A stretch of DNA of 27,755 nt. It comes from Actinomycetes bacterium (lineage in GTDB: Bacteria; Actinomycetota; Actinomycetes; Actinomycetales; Microbacteriaceae). Location: assembly GCA_023431405.1 (NCBI GenBank), contig JAEYVZ010000048.1, positions 1 to 27,755 of the forward strand, read 5' to 3'. The stretch's first letter is position 1. Every line of letters begins with the position of its first letter. Below, in pieces: positions 13,714-22,757 of this stretch. The notes under the pieces were generated by a model. That model saw nothing but the letters and a program-made list of their open reading frames with translations, was not told where the DNA came from and searched no databases. A program made the translations under genes and the position numbers.

Positions 13714-15975
13714 TCAGGCCGTGGCGGGCACGGTTCCCGCGAAGGCCGAGCCGGGCCGCACGACGAGCGACCGCGGCAGAAGCAGCGCCTTCGCGCGAGC
13801 GCCGGACTCCACCGCAGCCAGCATCCCAGCACGCACCGCCTCCGCATCCGAGGTCAGCACGGCGCCGTCGATCCCCGCCTGCCCCGCCCGTGCGTAGCTC
13901 GCCCGTTCGACGGCAGACAGCAGCCGCCCGAGGGGCTCGGGCGGCGCCCCGCGTGAGGCCAGACGCGCGGCGAACGCGCGCGGCGACTCGGCGGCCGGAA
14001 CCGGGATGCCGAGGTCGAGTGCCGTGTGCTGCACGATGCGCCAGGCCGCCGCGACATCGCCGTCTCGCGCCCGGCGGGCGAGCACACGGCGGCGCACGGA
14101 GCCTGCGATGAGCGGCGCGAGCAGGAGCGCGAGCACCGTGCCCACGGTCAGGAGGTAGGGGCGCGGGTCGGCCAGCCGCGCGGTCGGCCCGGACGCCTCG
14201 CCCGGGTCGTCGTCGATCCGATCGATCGGCCCGGCGCTGGCACTCGCCGTCGGGGTCGCGGTGGGCGTCGGTCCGGCGATGTCCTCGCCGCCGTCGTCGA
14301 CCCCCGCCTGGCTCGTCGTGAGGAAGCGGGTGGCGGTGCCGAGGCTCTTCGTCGGCTCGAACGCCACCCAGCCGATGCCCTCGAAGTAGACCTCCGGCCA
14401 CGCGTGCAGCTGGCTCGTGCTCACCTCTCCGACGCGCTGGCCGTCTTCGATGTCGCCCGTGTAGGCGCCGGGGAGGAACCCGACCACGATCCGCGAGGGC
14501 ATGTCGAGCGCACGGGCCATGAGGGCGAAGGCGCCCGCGAAGTGCACGCAGTAGCCTTCTCGCACCTCCAGGAATGCGGCCACGGCATCCGAGCCCGCGC
14601 CGTCGAACCCTTCGAGCACGGGGGCGCGCAGCGAATAGGTGAACTCGTTGCCGCGGAACCAGTCCTGCAGGGCGACGAGGCGGTCGTAGTCGGTCTCGGC
14701 TCCTGCGGTCACCTCGTCTGCGAGCTCGTACACGAGCGACGGGGTCGACTCCGGCAGCAGGCCGACGTCGACCGCGAGCCCTTCGACGCGGGCCTCGGAG
14801 GCGCGGATCTGCTCGAGCGTCGGGCGCGGCACCTGCGTCACGACCTCGTAGTCCTGGCCCTGGGCGTTGGCCTGCCCGCTGACGAGCGTGCGGCTGTAGG
14901 GCACCGAGCGCCACAGCCCGTCGAGTCCGTTCACCTCCACGGCGGGGTAGGGGACCGGGAGGTACGACGACGCGAGGTTCGAGATCGACACCGTCGTGCG
15001 GTACTGGGTGACGCGGATGCCTTCGGCCACCTCGACCGGCTCCATCTCCTCGTCGCCGAGGGCCACCGAGCGCATGCGGTCGGGGAGCCACACGTCGCCG
15101 TCGAACACCGACAGCGTCGCCACGCGAAGGTACGGCAGATCCGACGCGTCGCTGCGCACGGTGAGGACCGGCACGTCGTTGCGGCGACGAAGGTCGTCGC
15201 CGAGGTCGAGGGTGGGGTCGATGCTCGCGAGGGTGCCCGCCCCGTCGCCGCTGGTCACCGGCGCCGGGAGGGCGGGCACCGTGATGACCGAGGCCACGAC
15301 GGCCACCGCGCCGATCGTCGCGGCGACGGCGGTGACCCCGGCCGAGCTCCCCGGCTCCGGGGCTTCCCTGGTGCGCGTCTCCGCGCGGATGAGGGCGAGC
15401 ACCGCGACGGCGAGGATGGCGAAAGCGAGGATGTTGACCTCGCTCGGCACGGCGATGGCGGGGATGAGCCAGACGGCGACCAGCGCGATGGATGCCAGCA
15501 GCGGCATCCGGGCCGTGATGACCACGTGGTCGAGGGCGATCGTGAGGGCGCCGAGCGCGGCGACGATGACGAACGAGATGGCGGTGGTCGGAGGAAGAGG
15601 CGCGACGCCGAGGAGGATCTCTGCAGACGCCTGCTGGATGAGCAGCGGCACCGCGTCGAACACGGCGGGAGTGGGGATGACGGCGAAGAGCGCCTCGTCG
15701 GAGAAGAAGGCGGCGGTGATCGCGGCGGTCCAGACGGCGAGCTCCGCCACGGTCACCCCGACGGCCGGCACCCGCAGGCGGCGGAGCACGGACCCGACCG
15801 TGAGGAGCCCTGCGGCCAGCAGGAGAGCTCCGGCAAGCCACACGCCCGGGACGATGACGCTCAGCAGCGGCACCATCGCCGCGGCCAGTCCGATCCACAG
15901 GCAGATGGTCAGGCGACGGTCGCCGCGTGGCCTCCGGCGGGTTCGTGCGCCCGGCGCCGGTTCAGACGCCGACAT
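13714..15975 (-). CDS. Transglutaminase-like membrane protein (DUF3488/TgpA type)
   Basis: A 753-residue protein. The N-terminal third has about six membrane helices (DUF3488), then an outward-facing linker and the transglutaminase-like domain. Cys476 (EGYCVHF), His524 (SQLHAW) and an acidic residue at 540 (VAFEPT) form the catalytic triad, Glu standing where many relatives have Asp. A membrane helix near residue 635 (VGTVLALLLAPLIAG) precedes a cytosolic tail resembling DUF4129. It is the last gene of the moxR-DUF58-tgpA operon; its ATG overlaps the DUF58 gene by 14 bases with GGAGG inside that gene. The family is thought to act on cell-envelope proteins or peptides, but the substrate is unknown. 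Confidence 0.9.
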   Translation of the reverse strand: MSASEPAPGARTRRRPRGDRRLTICLWIGLAAAMVPLLSVIVPGVWLAGALLLAAGLLTVGSVLRRLRVPAVGVTVAELAVWTAAITAAFFSDEALFAVIPTPAVFDAVPLLIQQASAEILLGVAPLPPTTAISFVIVAALGALTIALDHVVITARMPLLASIALVAVWLIPAIAVPSEVNILAFAILAVAVLALIRAETRTREAPEPGSSAGVTAVAATIGAVAVVASVITVPALPAPVTSGDGAGTLASIDPTLDLGDDLRRRNDVPVLTVRSDASDLPYLRVATLSVFDGDVWLPDRMRSVALGDEEMEPVEVAEGIRVTQYRTTVSISNLASSYLPVPYPAVEVNGLDGLWRSVPYSRTLVSGQANAQGQDYEVVTQVPRPTLEQIRASEARVEGLAVDVGLLPESTPSLVYELADEVTAGAETDYDRLVALQDWFRGNEFTYSLRAPVLEGFDGAGSDAVAAFLEVREGYCVHFAGAFALMARALDMPSRIVVGFLPGAYTGDIEDGQRVGEVSTSQLHAWPEVYFEGIGWVAFEPTKSLGTATRFLTTSQAGVDDGGEDIAGPTPTATPTASASAGPIDRIDDDPGEASGPTARLADPRPYLLTVGTVLALLLAPLIAGSVRRRVLARRARDGDVAAAWRIVQHTALDLGIPVPAAESPRAFAARLASRGAPPEPLGRLLSAVERASYARAGQAGIDGAVLTSDAEAVRAGMLAAVESGARAKALLLPRSLVVRPGSAFAGTVPATA

Positions 15976-17206
15976 GGCGGCCTCCGCGGTCGGCGACCGT
16001 GAGCCAGGCGGCGGCGAGGTCGGAGTCGGGCGGCACCGAGGCCACGCGCCATCCGGTCTCCTCGGCGCGGGCGAGCGCGTCGTGCTGAGGCGCGACGGCC
16101 AGGAGCACGGGCATTGCGGAGTGGTGGGGGAGCGGGGCGAGGAGGTCGGCGTCGGCGTCGTCGATGCGGCCGGTCACCAGCACGAGTGGCCCCGTCTGCA
16201 CGCCGGTGAACAGGCGCACGAGGTGCTCGGGCTGCGAGATGCGGTGCGCGGTGACCGTGGCGAAGGCCGTGAGCATGCGGTCGATGCCCGCGTGATCGCC
16301 GCCGTCGATGGGCTCCACGATCTCGGTGCCGTCCACATCGATCACCGTCACGCGGTAGCCCTCGTGCACGAGGCGCGCCGCCACCGACACGCACGCGGTG
16401 ACGGCGGTCTCGAATCCTGGATCCTCACCCGGCGACTGCATCGCCTCGGGGGTCCAGTGCTGCAGGCCCAGGTCGAGCACCACGACCGCCTCAGGTGTGG
16501 TCTCCTGCTCCTCCTGCCGCACCATGAGTTCGTCGCGGTGGGCACTCGCCCGCCAGTGGATGCGGCGCATCGAGTCGCCCGAGACGTAATGGCGGGGGAT
16601 GAGGTTGTCGGCCCCCTGGCCGAGCTGGTTCGTCGTGGAGTGCATGCTGCCGCCGGCCTCGCCGGGGAGGTCCGTGAGCATGCCGAGCTCGATCGCCTGC
16701 GGCGCGACCGTCAGGGAGGCGGCTGCGCCCACGATGCTCCGGCGGCGGGCGAAGCCGAACGGGTCGGTGGCGCTCACCGTGAGCGGGCCGACGGTGCGGA
16801 TGCCGCGGCGCAGGGCCGTCACGCGGTACTCCAGCTCGATCGCGCGCCCCTCTGACGACAGGCCCGACGCGGTGGCCGGGAACCGCCCGGCCGATTCGCC
16901 GGCCAGTCCGGGGCCGAGCTCGTCGCGCCACGTGCCCTGGGCGACCGGCAGCGGGGAGCGGATCTGCACGCGGGCGCGCACGTCGACGTCCTGACCGACG
17001 GAGGCCACATCGGGGGTGAACACGCGCGCGACGCTCTCGCTGCGTCGCGCGAGGTAGAGGGTCGCGAGGCTCACCCCGACGACGACCAGCAGGAGCACGC
17101 TGAGGTAGAGCAGCTCGACGATCTTGAACTCGTGCGCGAGCGCGAAGCACAGGATTCCGAGCACCAGGGCACCGGTGCCGCGGAGGGTGAAGGGCCAGCG
17201 TCGCAT
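15962..17206 (-). CDS. DUF58 domain membrane protein
   Basis: A 414-residue protein. Two membrane helices near the N-terminus (about residues 10-50) are followed by a beta-rich region (VASVGQDVDVRARVQI...) and the DUF58 core with its signature YVSGDSMRRIHWRASAHRDEL (about residues 205-226). A von Willebrand A-like fold with VVVLDLGLQ follows. DUF58 proteins accompany MoxR ATPases and transglutaminases and probably act as adaptors between them. No Shine-Dalgarno is visible before the ATG at 17206, 22 bases after the moxR stop, so expression may rely on coupling to moxR. Confidence 0.9.
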   Translation of the reverse strand: MRRWPFTLRGTGALVLGILCFALAHEFKIVELLYLSVLLLVVVGVSLATLYLARRSESVARVFTPDVASVGQDVDVRARVQIRSPLPVAQGTWRDELGPGLAGESAGRFPATASGLSSEGRAIELEYRVTALRRGIRTVGPLTVSATDPFGFARRRSIVGAAASLTVAPQAIELGMLTDLPGEAGGSMHSTTNQLGQGADNLIPRHYVSGDSMRRIHWRASAHRDELMVRQEEQETTPEAVVVLDLGLQHWTPEAMQSPGEDPGFETAVTACVSVAARLVHEGYRVTVIDVDGTEIVEPIDGGDHAGIDRMLTAFATVTAHRISQPEHLVRLFTGVQTGPLVLVTGRIDDADADLLAPLPHHSAMPVLLAVAPQHDALARAEETGWRVASVPPDSDLAAAWLTVADRGGRHVGV

Positions 17207-17228
17207 GAGAGGTGTCGGGGCGGGATCG

Positions 17229-18251
17229 TCAGCGGGTGGCCAGCGGCACGCGCACGGAGGCGGCTATCGAACGCAGCACGGTCGCCACGGCATCCGTCGC
17301 GGAGCGGCCCCGGGTCGCACTCGTCCCGCGCGCGGCGATCATGCGGTGGGTGAAGACGGGCTCCAGCAGAGTCACCACGTCGTCGGGGATGACGAACTCG
17401 CGACCGTCGAGGGCGGCCCACACCTTCGCGGCGCGCACGAGCTGCAGCGTCGCCCGGGGGCTCGCGCCGAGGCGGATGTCGGGGTGGGAGCGGGTCGCCC
17501 GCGCGAGGCTCACCGCGTACTCCTCGACCGCGGGGGAGACGTGCACGTTCCGCGCCCAGGCGATGAGCTCCTGCACGCGCGTCGCCGTGACGACCGGGCG
17601 GATCGCGTCGAGCGGGTTGAGCGTGTCGCGCTGGCGGAGCATGAGCGCCTCGGATGCGGCGTCGGGGTATCCCATCGACACGCGCATCATGAACCGGTCG
17701 CGCTGGGCTTCCGGGAGCGCGTAGGTCCCCTCCATCTCGAGGGGGTTCTGGGTCGCGACGACGAGGAACGGGTCGGGGAGCGCGCGGCTCACCCCGTCGA
17801 CGGTCACCTGGTGCTCCTCCATCGCCTCCAGGAGGGCCGACTGCGTCTTGGGCGAGGAGCGGTTGATCTCGTCGGCGATGACGATGTGGGCGAACACGGC
17901 TCCGGGCTTGAACTCGAACACGCGGTCGACGGGGTTGTAGACGCTGACGCCGGTCACATCGCCCGGGAGGAGGTCGGGCGTGAACTGGATGCGTCGCACG
18001 GTCGCGTCGACGGTCGCGGCCAGAGCCCGGGCGAGCATCGTCTTTCCGACCCCCGGCACGTCCTCGATGAGGAGGTGCCCCTCCGCGAGGAGGCACACGA
18101 GCGCCGCTCGCACGGCATCCGGCTTCCCGTCGATCACCTGCGAGACGGATGCCACGATGGCCTGCGTCTCAGCGGCGAACCGATCCGCGTCGACCGTGTG
18201 GGCGTCGGCCCTGTCCACGGGCTGCTCCGCGTTCACCTGGCTGTCGAGCAT
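17229..18251 (-). CDS. MoxR family AAA+ ATPase
   Basis: A 340-residue chaperone-like ATPase. Walker A is PGVGKT at residues 66-71 and Walker B is IVIADE (123-128, Asp127/Glu128). The MoxR-specific segment FTPDLLPGDVTG (residues 90-101) and the sensor region VVATQNPLEMEGTYALPEAQ are present. MoxR ATPases remodel or activate partner proteins, often von Willebrand A-type, here likely the DUF58 and transglutaminase products downstream. The start is ATG 18251 (MLDSQV), with GAAGGGGG upstream and a -10 box at 18289-18284. A longer in-frame start would run antisense through the SRP RNA gene and is rejected. Confidence 0.93.
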   Translation of the reverse strand: MLDSQVNAEQPVDRADAHTVDADRFAAETQAIVASVSQVIDGKPDAVRAALVCLLAEGHLLIEDVPGVGKTMLARALAATVDATVRRIQFTPDLLPGDVTGVSVYNPVDRVFEFKPGAVFAHIVIADEINRSSPKTQSALLEAMEEHQVTVDGVSRALPDPFLVVATQNPLEMEGTYALPEAQRDRFMMRVSMGYPDAASEALMLRQRDTLNPLDAIRPVVTATRVQELIAWARNVHVSPAVEEYAVSLARATRSHPDIRLGASPRATLQLVRAAKVWAALDGREFVIPDDVVTLLEPVFTHRMIAARGTSATRGRSATDAVATVLRSIAASVRVPLATR

Positions 18252-18283
18252 GCGTCCCCCTTCGCTGCGGCGCGCGTGGGTCG

Positions 18284-18289
18284 ATGCTA
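18284..18289 (-). promoter_or_regulatory. -10 box of the moxR operon
   Basis: TAGCAT on the minus strand would start transcription near 18277, giving a 26-base leader that contains the ribosome site. It lies back to back with the SRP RNA promoter, 35 bases from its -10 box. Confidence 0.5.
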
Positions 18290-18323
18290 ACCCGCGGCGG
18301 CACGCAGAGGGCGAGACGTCGGG

Positions 18324-18329
18324 TAAACT
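18324..18329 (+). promoter_or_regulatory. -10 box of the SRP RNA gene
   Basis: TAAACT lies six bases before the predicted 5' end of the RNA at about 18336. No good -35 element is visible at the expected distance. Confidence 0.55.
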
Positions 18330-18335
18330 TGCAGA

Positions 18336-18430
18336 AGCTCTCCGCGAGGCGGCATCTCGGCCAACTCCCCCAGGACGGAAACGTAGCAAGGGTAACCGGG
18401 CTCTGTCGGGTTCGCGGAGAGTCTTACTTT
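18336..18430 (+). ncRNA. ffs: Signal recognition particle RNA, 4.5S type
   Basis: The short bacterial SRP RNA, which binds Ffh and guides secretory and membrane proteins to the translocon. Its hallmark apical domain is seen at about 18365-18395: CCCCCAGGACGGAAACGT, then AGCAAGGGTAA, with a GAAA tetraloop (18379-18382) and the symmetric Ffh-binding loop CAGG/AGCA. The outer stem CTCTCCGCGA (18338-18347) pairs with TCGCGGAGAG (18412-18421). The T-rich TCTTACTTTTCC that follows completes an intrinsic terminator, so the exact 3' end is uncertain by a few bases. Confidence 0.92.
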
Positions 18431-18525
18431 TCCCCCTGCAGCCGCAGGCCGTCGGGAGGATCGACGCCGATTCCTCCACAACGGAGGCCCCTCTCCCGCG
18501 CGGAGATTATCCCCGGTGGGGGTGG

Positions 18526-18554
18526 CTGACAGGTGTCGCACGCGTGCCTAGGCT
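18526..18554 (+). promoter_or_regulatory. Promoter of pta-ackA
   Basis: CTGACA (18526-18531) and TAGGCT (18549-18554) are 17 bases apart. The GTG start of pta comes six bases after the -10, so the start of transcription should coincide with the first codon. This is the best-formed of the start-proximal promoters in the window. Between the SRP RNA end and this promoter (18431-18525) I see only small hairpins. Confidence 0.65.
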
Positions 18555-18560
18555 GAGAGC

Positions 18561-20741
18561 GTGGCGAAGAGCATCTACATCACCTCGACCGAAGGCCGCT
18601 CCGGCAAGTCGACCGTCGTGCTCGGGGTGCTCGACGCCCTCAGCCATGTGACGCCGCGCGTCGGCGTGTTCCGCTCCATCGCCCGCTCGACCACGCAGCG
18701 CGACTACGTGCTCGAGATGCTGCTCGACCACGTGGGCGTCGACCTGACCTACGACGAGTGCATCGGCGTCACCTACGACGACGTGCGTCGCGATGCGGAT
18801 GCCGCGCTGTCGACGGTCGTCGAGCGCTTCAAGGCCGTCGAGGCCAAGTGCGACGCCGTCGTGATCGTGGGCAGCGACTTCACCGACGTCGGCTCCACCG
18901 CCGAGCTGGGATACAACGCGCGCATCGCCGCGAACCTCGGCACGCCGCTGCTCGTCGTGCTCAACGGCCGGGCGAGCGAGGGCGATCGCCTCGGCATGTC
19001 GGTGGCCCGCACCCCCGATGAGCTCGCGCAGGCCACCGAGCATGCCGTGAACGAGATCCACCATCAGCGCGCCGAGCTGCTCGCCGTCGTCGCCAACCGC
19101 GCCGACCCCGGCGCACTCGAGGCGATCAACGACGCCATCCGCGGCGTCGTGGCAGACCTCCCCGCCGTCGACGGGCACCGCGAAGCCGAGGTCGGCGTGT
19201 GGTCGATCCCCGAAGACGTGTTCCTCGTCGCCCCTGCGGTGCGTGACGTCATGGCATCCGTCGGCGGCACCCTCCTGCGCGGCGACGAGGAGCTCCTCAC
19301 CCGTGAGGTGCTCGACGTCGTGGTCGCGGGGATGTCGCTCAACAACATCCTGCCGAGGCTCCACGAGGGCGCCATCGTGGTGGTGCCGGCCGATCGCACC
19401 GAGGTGCTGCTCGGACTCCTGCTGGCCAACTCGTCGGGCACCTTCCCGTCGATCTCGGCCATCGTGCTGAACGGGCCTTTCCCGCTTCCCGAGGCGGTGC
19501 AGCAGCTCATGGCGGGCCTCGACTCGTCACTGCCCATCATCCAGACCGACCTCGACACCTACGACACGGCGGTGCGCGTGATGGGGACCCACGGGCGGTT
19601 CGCCGCCGGGTCGCAGCGCCGCTTCGACACCGCCGCCGCGCTGTTCGAGCAGAATGTCGACACCGACGAGCTCACACGCGATCTCGGACTGGCCCGCTCG
19701 GCGGTCGTCACGCCGCTGATGTTCGGCTACCAGCTCTTCGAACGGGCTCGCACCGACCGCAAGCGCATCGTGCTGCCCGAAGGCGGCGACGATCGCGTGC
19801 TGCGCGCCGCGGCCACGGTGCTGGCCCGCGGCATCGCCGATCTCACGATCCTCGGCGACGAGAGCGAGGTGCGGGGCCGCGCCGTGGAGCTCGGCGTCGA
19901 CATCTCGGCCGCGCAGGTGCTGAGCCCCTTCGACCCGGCCACGGTCGACCGCTTCGCCACCGAATACGCGAGGCTCCGTGCGCACAAGGGCGTGACGTAC
20001 GAGAAGGCCGCCGACACCGTCACCGACGTGTCGTACTTCGGCACGATGATGGTGCACCTGGGCCTGGCCGACGGCATGGTGTCGGGCGCCATGCACACGA
20101 CCGCCCACACCATCCGCCCCGCCTTCGAGATCATCAAGACGAAGCCCGGGGTCTCGGTCGTCTCGAGCGTCTTCCTCATGGCGCTGGCCGATCGCGTGCT
20201 CGTCTACGGCGACTGCGCGGTCATCCCCGACCCGACGAGCGAACAGCTCGCCGATATCGCCATCTCGTCGGCGGCGACGGCGACACAGTTCGGCATCGAC
20301 CCGAGGGTCGCCATGCTCTCCTACTCGACGGGCGAATCGGGCTCCGGCGCCGATGTCGAGAAGGTGCGTGCGGCCACCGAGCTGGTGCGCGAGCGCGCGC
20401 CCGAACTCCTCGTCGAGGGGCCCATCCAGTACGACGCGGCCGCCGATGCCGCCGTCGCGAAAGCGAAGATGCCCGACTCGCAGGTCGCCGGGCGCGCGAC
20501 CGTGTTCGTCTTCCCCGACCTCAACACGGGCAACAACACCTACAAAGCGGTGCAGCGCTCGGCCGGGGCGATCGCGATGGGACCGGTGCTCCAGGGCCTC
20601 AATCGGCCGATCAACGACCTGTCCCGCGGAGCGCTCGTCGAAGACATCGTCAACACGATCGCGATCACCGCCATCCAGGCCCAGTCCGAGCAGACGCCCG
20701 CGCAAGAGGCGCAGACCGATGCGGCGGGAGCGGGAGCATGA
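18561..20741 (+). CDS. pta: Phosphate acetyltransferase, long form with BioD-like N-terminus
   Basis: A 726-residue enzyme that converts acetyl-CoA and phosphate to acetyl phosphate and CoA. The N-terminal P-loop domain (SGKST at residues 14-18, about 1-200) resembles dethiobiotin synthetase. A DRTGG regulatory domain follows at about 220-340, and the catalytic PTA_PTB domain fills the rest (from RIVLPEGGDDRVLRAA; later SGAMHTTAHTIRP and LSYSTGESGSG). This is the E. coli Pta architecture, in which the N-terminal part allows control by metabolites. The GTG start is leaderless. The stop overlaps ackA by four bases, so the two are coupled. Confidence 0.95.
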   Translation: MAKSIYITSTEGRSGKSTVVLGVLDALSHVTPRVGVFRSIARSTTQRDYVLEMLLDHVGVDLTYDECIGVTYDDVRRDADAALSTVVERFKAVEAKCDAVVIVGSDFTDVGSTAELGYNARIAANLGTPLLVVLNGRASEGDRLGMSVARTPDELAQATEHAVNEIHHQRAELLAVVANRADPGALEAINDAIRGVVADLPAVDGHREAEVGVWSIPEDVFLVAPAVRDVMASVGGTLLRGDEELLTREVLDVVVAGMSLNNILPRLHEGAIVVVPADRTEVLLGLLLANSSGTFPSISAIVLNGPFPLPEAVQQLMAGLDSSLPIIQTDLDTYDTAVRVMGTHGRFAAGSQRRFDTAAALFEQNVDTDELTRDLGLARSAVVTPLMFGYQLFERARTDRKRIVLPEGGDDRVLRAAATVLARGIADLTILGDESEVRGRAVELGVDISAAQVLSPFDPATVDRFATEYARLRAHKGVTYEKAADTVTDVSYFGTMMVHLGLADGMVSGAMHTTAHTIRPAFEIIKTKPGVSVVSSVFLMALADRVLVYGDCAVIPDPTSEQLADIAISSAATATQFGIDPRVAMLSYSTGESGSGADVEKVRAATELVRERAPELLVEGPIQYDAAADAAVAKAKMPDSQVAGRATVFVFPDLNTGNNTYKAVQRSAGAIAMGPVLQGLNRPINDLSRGALVEDIVNTIAITAIQAQSEQTPAQEAQTDAAGAGA

Positions 20742-21949
20742 GCGTCGTCCTCGTCATCAACAGCGGCTCCTCGTCGTTCAAGTACCAGCTCATCGACGTG
20801 GAGACCGAGAGGTCGCTGGCATCCGGTCTCGTCGAGCGGATCGGAGAGCCGATGGGCGCCGCACGCCACCGCGTGATCGACGCGCACGGCGACGTGGAGT
20901 CCGCGCGCGAGCTCCCCATCCCCGACCACACGGCGGGCTTCGGGGTCATGCTCGACGCCTTCGCCGAACGCGGACCGTCGCTCGACGATCAGCCGCCGGT
21001 GGCGATCGGTCACCGGGTCGTGCAGGGCGGCGCACGCTTCTTCCACCCCACCGTCATCGACGACCTCGTCGAGATCAACATCGACGACCTGTCGGTGCTC
21101 GCGCCCCTCCACAACCCGGGTGCGGTGCAGGGCATCCGCGCGGCGCGCGCGGCGTTCCCCGATCTCGTCCACGTGGCCGTGTTCGACACGGCCTTCCACC
21201 AGACCCTCCCGCCTGCCGCCTACACGTACGCGATCGACCGCGACCTCGCTCGCAAGCACCGCATCCGCCGGTACGGGTTCCACGGCACGAGTCACATGTT
21301 CGTGAGCCGGGCCGCCGCCGAGCACGTCGGCCGGCCCCTCGCAGAGCTGCGGCAGATCGTGTTGCACCTCGGCAACGGCGCCTCCGCCACGGCCATCGCC
21401 GGCGGTCGCTCCGTCGAGACCTCGATGGGACTCACCCCGCTGGAGGGCCTCGTCATGGGCACCCGATCGGGCGACATCGACCCCTCGGTTCTCATCACCC
21501 TCGCCCGGCGCGAGGAGATGTCGCCCGGGCAGCTCGACCGACTCCTCAACAAGCGCAGCGGGATCCTGGGGCTCGCCGGAGTCACCGACATGCGCGACCT
21601 CGACGAACGACGGTTCGCCGGAGACGATGACGCTCAGCTCGCCTTCGACGTCTACGTCCACCGTCTCCGCGCCTACATCGGCGCCTACATCGCCCAGCTC
21701 GGAGGCGTCGACGTCATCTCGTTCACCGCCGGTGTGGGAGAGAACTCCGCCGATGTCCGCGCAGGCGCGCTGGAGACGCTCGGGTTCGCCGGCGTGCGCC
21801 TCGACCCGGAGCGGAACGCCCGTCGTGCTCCCGGCATCCGCACCATCTCCGCCGACGATTCGGAGGTCACCGTGCTCGTCGTGCCCACCAACGAAGAACT
21901 CGAGATCGCCCGTCAGACACTGTCGACGGTCGCCGGCGGCGAAGACTGA
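20738..21949 (+). CDS. ackA: Acetate kinase
   Basis: A 403-residue kinase of the ASKHA fold that makes ATP and acetate from acetyl phosphate, the second step after Pta. The phosphate-binding motif NSGSSSFKY begins at Asn8. Other signatures are GHRVVQGG, VFDTAFHQTLP, YGFHGTSH with the catalytic His, LHLGNGAS and TAGVGENS. The start overlaps the pta stop (ATGA), and GGGAG lies inside the end of pta. The pair also allows growth on acetate by running backwards. A small GAGCC-G-GGCTC palindrome (21950-21960) follows the stop. Confidence 0.97.
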   Translation: MSVVLVINSGSSSFKYQLIDVETERSLASGLVERIGEPMGAARHRVIDAHGDVESARELPIPDHTAGFGVMLDAFAERGPSLDDQPPVAIGHRVVQGGARFFHPTVIDDLVEINIDDLSVLAPLHNPGAVQGIRAARAAFPDLVHVAVFDTAFHQTLPPAAYTYAIDRDLARKHRIRRYGFHGTSHMFVSRAAAEHVGRPLAELRQIVLHLGNGASATAIAGGRSVETSMGLTPLEGLVMGTRSGDIDPSVLITLARREEMSPGQLDRLLNKRSGILGLAGVTDMRDLDERRFAGDDDAQLAFDVYVHRLRAYIGAYIAQLGGVDVISFTAGVGENSADVRAGALETLGFAGVRLDPERNARRAPGIRTISADDSEVTVLVVPTNEELEIARQTLSTVAGGED

Positions 21950-21982
21950 GAGCCGGGCTCCCCTCGCTCCCCGCACCGCGAC

Positions 21983-21988
21983 TACGCT
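21983..21988 (+). promoter_or_regulatory. -10 box of the HAD/GH65 operon
   Basis: TACGCT ends six bases before the GTG at 21995, which implies leaderless translation and a promoter separate from pta-ackA. Confidence 0.45.
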
Positions 21989-21994
21989 GAACGG

Positions 21995-22726
21995 GTGACA
22001 GCAGCGCATCTCCCCGATCTCACGACCTACGACGGTGTGCTCTTCGACCTCGACGGCGTGCTCACACCCACCGCAGAAGTGCACATGCACGCATGGCAGA
22101 CCATGTTCACCGAGCTGTTCACGGCGTGGGGGATCACGCCGCCGTACACGGAGCGCGACTACTTCGACTACCTCGACGGCAAGAAGCGGTACGACGGCGT
22201 CGCGAGCCTCCTGCGCTCGCGCGACGTCGAAGTCCCCTGGGGCGATCCCAGCGACCCGCCCTCCGCAGACACTGTCTGCGGCATCGGCAACCGCAAGAAC
22301 GACGTGTTCGCGAGGGTGCTGCGATCGGAGGGCATCGCGCCCTACCCGGGTTCGCTCGCCCTGGTCGAGCGGCTGCAGGCCGCAGGCATCCCTATCGGCG
22401 TCGTGTCGAGCTCGAAGAACGCCGACGAGGTGCTGCGCGCCGCCGGCATCCGCGACCGCTTCCCCGTCGTCATGGACGGCGTCATCGCCGAGCGCGAGCA
22501 CCTGCCCTCCAAGCCCGCTCCCGACGTGTTCCTCGAAGGCGCCCGGATGCTGGGAGTCGACCCCGCGCGCAGCGTCGCCGTCGAAGACGCCCACTCGGGC
22601 GTGCAGTCGGCCGCCGCCGCCGGTTACGCCCTCGTCATCGGCGTCGACCGCGGCGTCGGCGCCGATGTCCTCCGCGCGTCGGGCGCGCATGTCGTCGTCG
22701 ACGACCTGTCCGCCTTCGTCGCCTGA
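21995..22726 (+). CDS. HAD family beta-phosphoglucomutase-like protein
   Basis: A 243-residue HAD enzyme. Motif I is FDLDGVLT with Asp18 (nucleophile) and Asp20. Motif II is VVSSSK, Lys173 sits in SKPAPDVF and the metal-binding Glu197-Asp198 in VEDAHSG. A cap domain of roughly 85 residues sits between motifs I and II. Beta-phosphoglucomutases convert beta-glucose 1-phosphate to glucose 6-phosphate. The GH65 gene starts 31 bases downstream, and GH65 phosphorylases release exactly that sugar phosphate, so the mutase role is well supported by context; a plain phosphatase role is less likely. Confidence 0.88.
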   Translation: MTAAHLPDLTTYDGVLFDLDGVLTPTAEVHMHAWQTMFTELFTAWGITPPYTERDYFDYLDGKKRYDGVASLLRSRDVEVPWGDPSDPPSADTVCGIGNRKNDVFARVLRSEGIAPYPGSLALVERLQAAGIPIGVVSSSKNADEVLRAAGIRDRFPVVMDGVIAEREHLPSKPAPDVFLEGARMLGVDPARSVAVEDAHSGVQSAAAAGYALVIGVDRGVGADVLRASGAHVVVDDLSAFVA

Positions 22727-22757
22727 CCGAACCCGAGCAGTCCCCCAGAGGAGTTCC

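Noticed and set aside
13637..15898. Second 753-codon minus-strand frame overlapping the transglutaminase gene
   Set aside because: Same strand, different frame, Arg/Pro/His-rich translation without domains. The frame at 13714-15975 carries the catalytic triad and membrane helices; the equal length is a coincidence.
18252..18479. N-terminal extension of the MoxR ATPase by 76 residues
   Set aside because: The extension would run antisense through the SRP RNA gene, looks non-coding, and leaves the good ribosome site before ATG 18251 unused.
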